From Roseateles aquatilis (GTDB taxonomy: Bacteria > Pseudomonadota > Gammaproteobacteria > Burkholderiales > Burkholderiaceae_C), in contig NZ_NIOF01000001.1 in NCBI RefSeq assembly GCF_002205645.1, forward strand, positions 124,001-188,000: a DNA stretch of 64,000 bases, in the 5' to 3' direction. The notes beneath the pieces are model-generated. The model was given only the letters and a program-made list of their open reading frames with translations, had not been told where the DNA came from and made no database searches. Position 1 is the first letter of the stretch. Every line of letters begins with the position of its first letter. Position numbers and translations under genes: made by a program. This document shows positions 62,566 to 64,000 of this stretch, piece by piece.

Positions 62566-64000
62566 TCAGGCGGCTTCGCGCAGCGACGCGGCGCCCATCA
62601 CGTTGCGCAGGAACGCGTCGTACATCAGCAGCGTCCACAGCGGCGTGCTGTGATCGCGGCTGCCGTTCTCGTGCTGCTCGACCATCTGGCCGACGGCCTT
62701 GAGGTCGAACAGGCCCGAGTCCGCCAGCGGACCGCCCAGCAACGCGCCGCGCACGCGCTGGCGCAGCGGGCCGCGGAACCAGCGCGACAGCGGCACCGCG
62801 AAACCCATCTTCGGCCGGTACAGCACGTCGCTCGGGAGGTGCGGCTCCAGCGTCTTCTTGAACAGGTACTTGCCCTCGCCGCCGCGCAGCTTCAGGTGGG
62901 ACGGCAAGGTCGCCAGCCACTCGACCAGCGGGTGGTCCATCAACGGCTCGCGCACCTCCAGCGAATGCGCCATCGACGCGCGATCGACCTTGGTGTTGAT
63001 GTCGCCGACCAGGTAGGTGTGCGTGTCGATGTACTGGATCATCGCCAGCGGATCGTCGGTGCCCGCGCGCTCGGCGTGGTGCAGGAACACCTCGCGGGCG
63101 TTGTAGCCGCCCAGCTCCGACTTGAAGCGCGCGCTGTACAGCGGCATGCGCTCGGCGTCGCGGATCACGGACATGGTGTGGAAGTAGGCCTCGACCGAGT
63201 TGCGGGCCAGGGCCTGGAAGGTCGTCTTGGCGCGCAGCACGCGCGGCGCCCAGTCGGCCTTCGGATAGATCCGGCCCAGTGTGCCGAACAGCGGCTTGCG
63301 CAGGCCCAGCGGCAGGCTGGCGCGCATGCGCTCTTCCATCATGTGCAGCTTGTAGCGGCGGTAGCCGCCGAAGCTCTCGTCGCCGCCGTCGCCCGACAGC
63401 GCCACCGTCACGTGCTTGCGCGCCAGCTGGCAGACCCGGTAGGTCGGGATCGCGGAGCTGTCGGCATAGGGCTCGTCATAGAGCCGCGCCAGCGTGTCGA
63501 TCAGGTCGAAGTCGTCGCTCTGCACGGTCTCGACGTGGTGGTCGGTCTTGTAGCGGTCCGCGACCATCTGCGCGAACTCGGACTCGTTGTACTGCGGGTC
63601 ATCGAACGCGATCGAGCAGGTCTTCACCGGCCCGCTGCTCTCGCCCGCCATCATCGCCACCACCGCGCTCGAATCGACACCGCCCGACAGGAAGGCGCCC
63701 AGCGGCACTTCCGCGATCATGCGCAGCTTGACCGACTCGCGCAGGCGGCGCGTCAGTTCCTCCCGGGCCTCGACCTCGTCGATCTTGCTGTCGACGCTGA
63801 AGTCGACGTCCCAGTAGCGACGCGGCTGGCCGACCGGCTCGCCGCGGCGGATCAGCAGCGTGTGCCCCTGCGGCAGCTTGAGCGCCTGGCGGAACACGGT
63901 GCGCGGCTCGGCGACGTAGCCCAGCGCGAAGTACTGCTCGACCGCCTGCGGATCGATCTCGCGACGCAGTTGCGGATGCGCCAGCAGCGCCTTCAGCTCG
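62566..64000 (-). CDS. asparagine synthase-like amidotransferase 1, exosortase A system-associated (5' end outside window)
   Basis: The frame is open to the window edge, giving about 478 residues of the C-terminal part; the start and the N-terminal Cys lie beyond 64000. The end of the glutaminase domain is seen (ELKALLAHPQLRREIDPQA, YFALGYVAEPRTVFR, LPQGHTLLIRRGE), then the synthetase domain with GAFLSGGVDSSAVVAMMAG, SIAFDDPQYNESEFA, VALSGDGGDESFGGYRRY and RPKMGFAVPLSRWFRGP. This family normally follows xrtA in the locus. It probably amidates a sugar acid or another carboxylate in the repeat unit. Confidence 0.93.
   Translation of the reverse strand, partial: ELKALLAHPQLRREIDPQAVEQYFALGYVAEPRTVFRQALKLPQGHTLLIRRGEPVGQPRRYWDVDFSVDSKIDEVEAREELTRRLRESVKLRMIAEVPLGAFLSGGVDSSAVVAMMAGESSGPVKTCSIAFDDPQYNESEFAQMVADRYKTDHHVETVQSDDFDLIDTLARLYDEPYADSSAIPTYRVCQLARKHVTVALSGDGGDESFGGYRRYKLHMMEERMRASLPLGLRKPLFGTLGRIYPKADWAPRVLRAKTTFQALARNSVEAYFHTMSVIRDAERMPLYSARFKSELGGYNAREVFLHHAERAGTDDPLAMIQYIDTHTYLVGDINTKVDRASMAHSLEVREPLMDHPLVEWLATLPSHLKLRGGEGKYLFKKTLEPHLPSDVLYRPKMGFAVPLSRWFRGPLRQRVRGALLGGPLADSGLFDLKAVGQMVEQHENGSRDHSTPLWTLLMYDAFLRNVMGAASLREAA

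Overview
The window is high-GC DNA from a Gram-negative betaproteobacterium. It most resembles the Burkholderiales (Sphaerotilaceae/Roseateles-Mitsuaria-Rubrivivax type). This rests on the rimP-nusA-infB-rbfA-truB-typA block with Burkholderiales-style Ala/Lys-rich extensions, and on a PEP-CTERM/exosortase A (XrtA) exopolysaccharide system. The taxonomic call is inference; no rRNA is present.

Layout. 1-4.3 kb: the 5' part of an acyl-CoA ligase gene (minus strand), divergent from a small molybdopterin-fold secreted protein coupled to a hybrid sensor kinase. 4.3-6.2 kb: murB and yajQ. 6.4-10.2 kb: prsT, the TPR protein of the XrtA system, then a secreted PEP-CTERM protein with a well-formed sigma-54 promoter and an upstream palindrome. 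10.4-19.0 kb: the translation operon (rimP to typA, minus strand), then fabI. 20-25.4 kb: an Orn/Lys/Arg decarboxylase, nfeD plus an SPFH protein, tRNA-Ser(GGA) and sodC. 25.5-34.6 kb: a small membrane protein coupled to a 2923-residue cyclic beta-1,2-glucan synthase (NdvB/ChvB type). 34.9-40 kb: small conserved proteins, a double-retropepsin/TPR protein and a GDSL-like (SASA) esterase.

39.9-64 kb is the XrtA-associated glycan locus, built as two divergent groups meeting at 43.9-44.1 kb plus a third group at the right edge. On the minus strand run an AMP-forming ligase, a PLP decarboxylase and a membrane acyltransferase. On the plus strand run an acyl carrier protein, hydrolases 2 and 1, a TPR protein, a DegT aminotransferase, three glycosyltransferases, a FemAB/GNAT protein, a Wzx-type flippase and an asparagine-synthetase homologue, mostly joined by ATGA stop/start overlaps. 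After an ATPase gene and a decayed piece of a second copy, a minus-strand group follows: amidotransferase 1 (cut by the window edge), two glycosyltransferases, the O-glycosylation ligase and a polysaccharide deacetylase. The exosortase itself is not in the window and probably lies just beyond the right edge. Together the genes would assemble, decorate, flip and polymerise an exopolysaccharide and support anchoring of PEP-CTERM proteins. The PEP-CTERM protein and PrsT lie about 30 kb away.

Most interesting points: (i) the carrier-protein/ligase/decarboxylase/hydrolase module, in which hydrolase 2 lacks the nucleophile and catalytic His while hydrolase 1 has Cys at the nucleophile elbow; (ii) an asparagine-synthetase homologue that lacks the glutaminase Cys; (iii) the sigma-54 promoter and palindrome of the PEP-CTERM gene; (iv) an ATPase followed by a frameshifted remnant of a paralogue inside the glycan locus; (v) short hexamer-type repeats at several gene starts.
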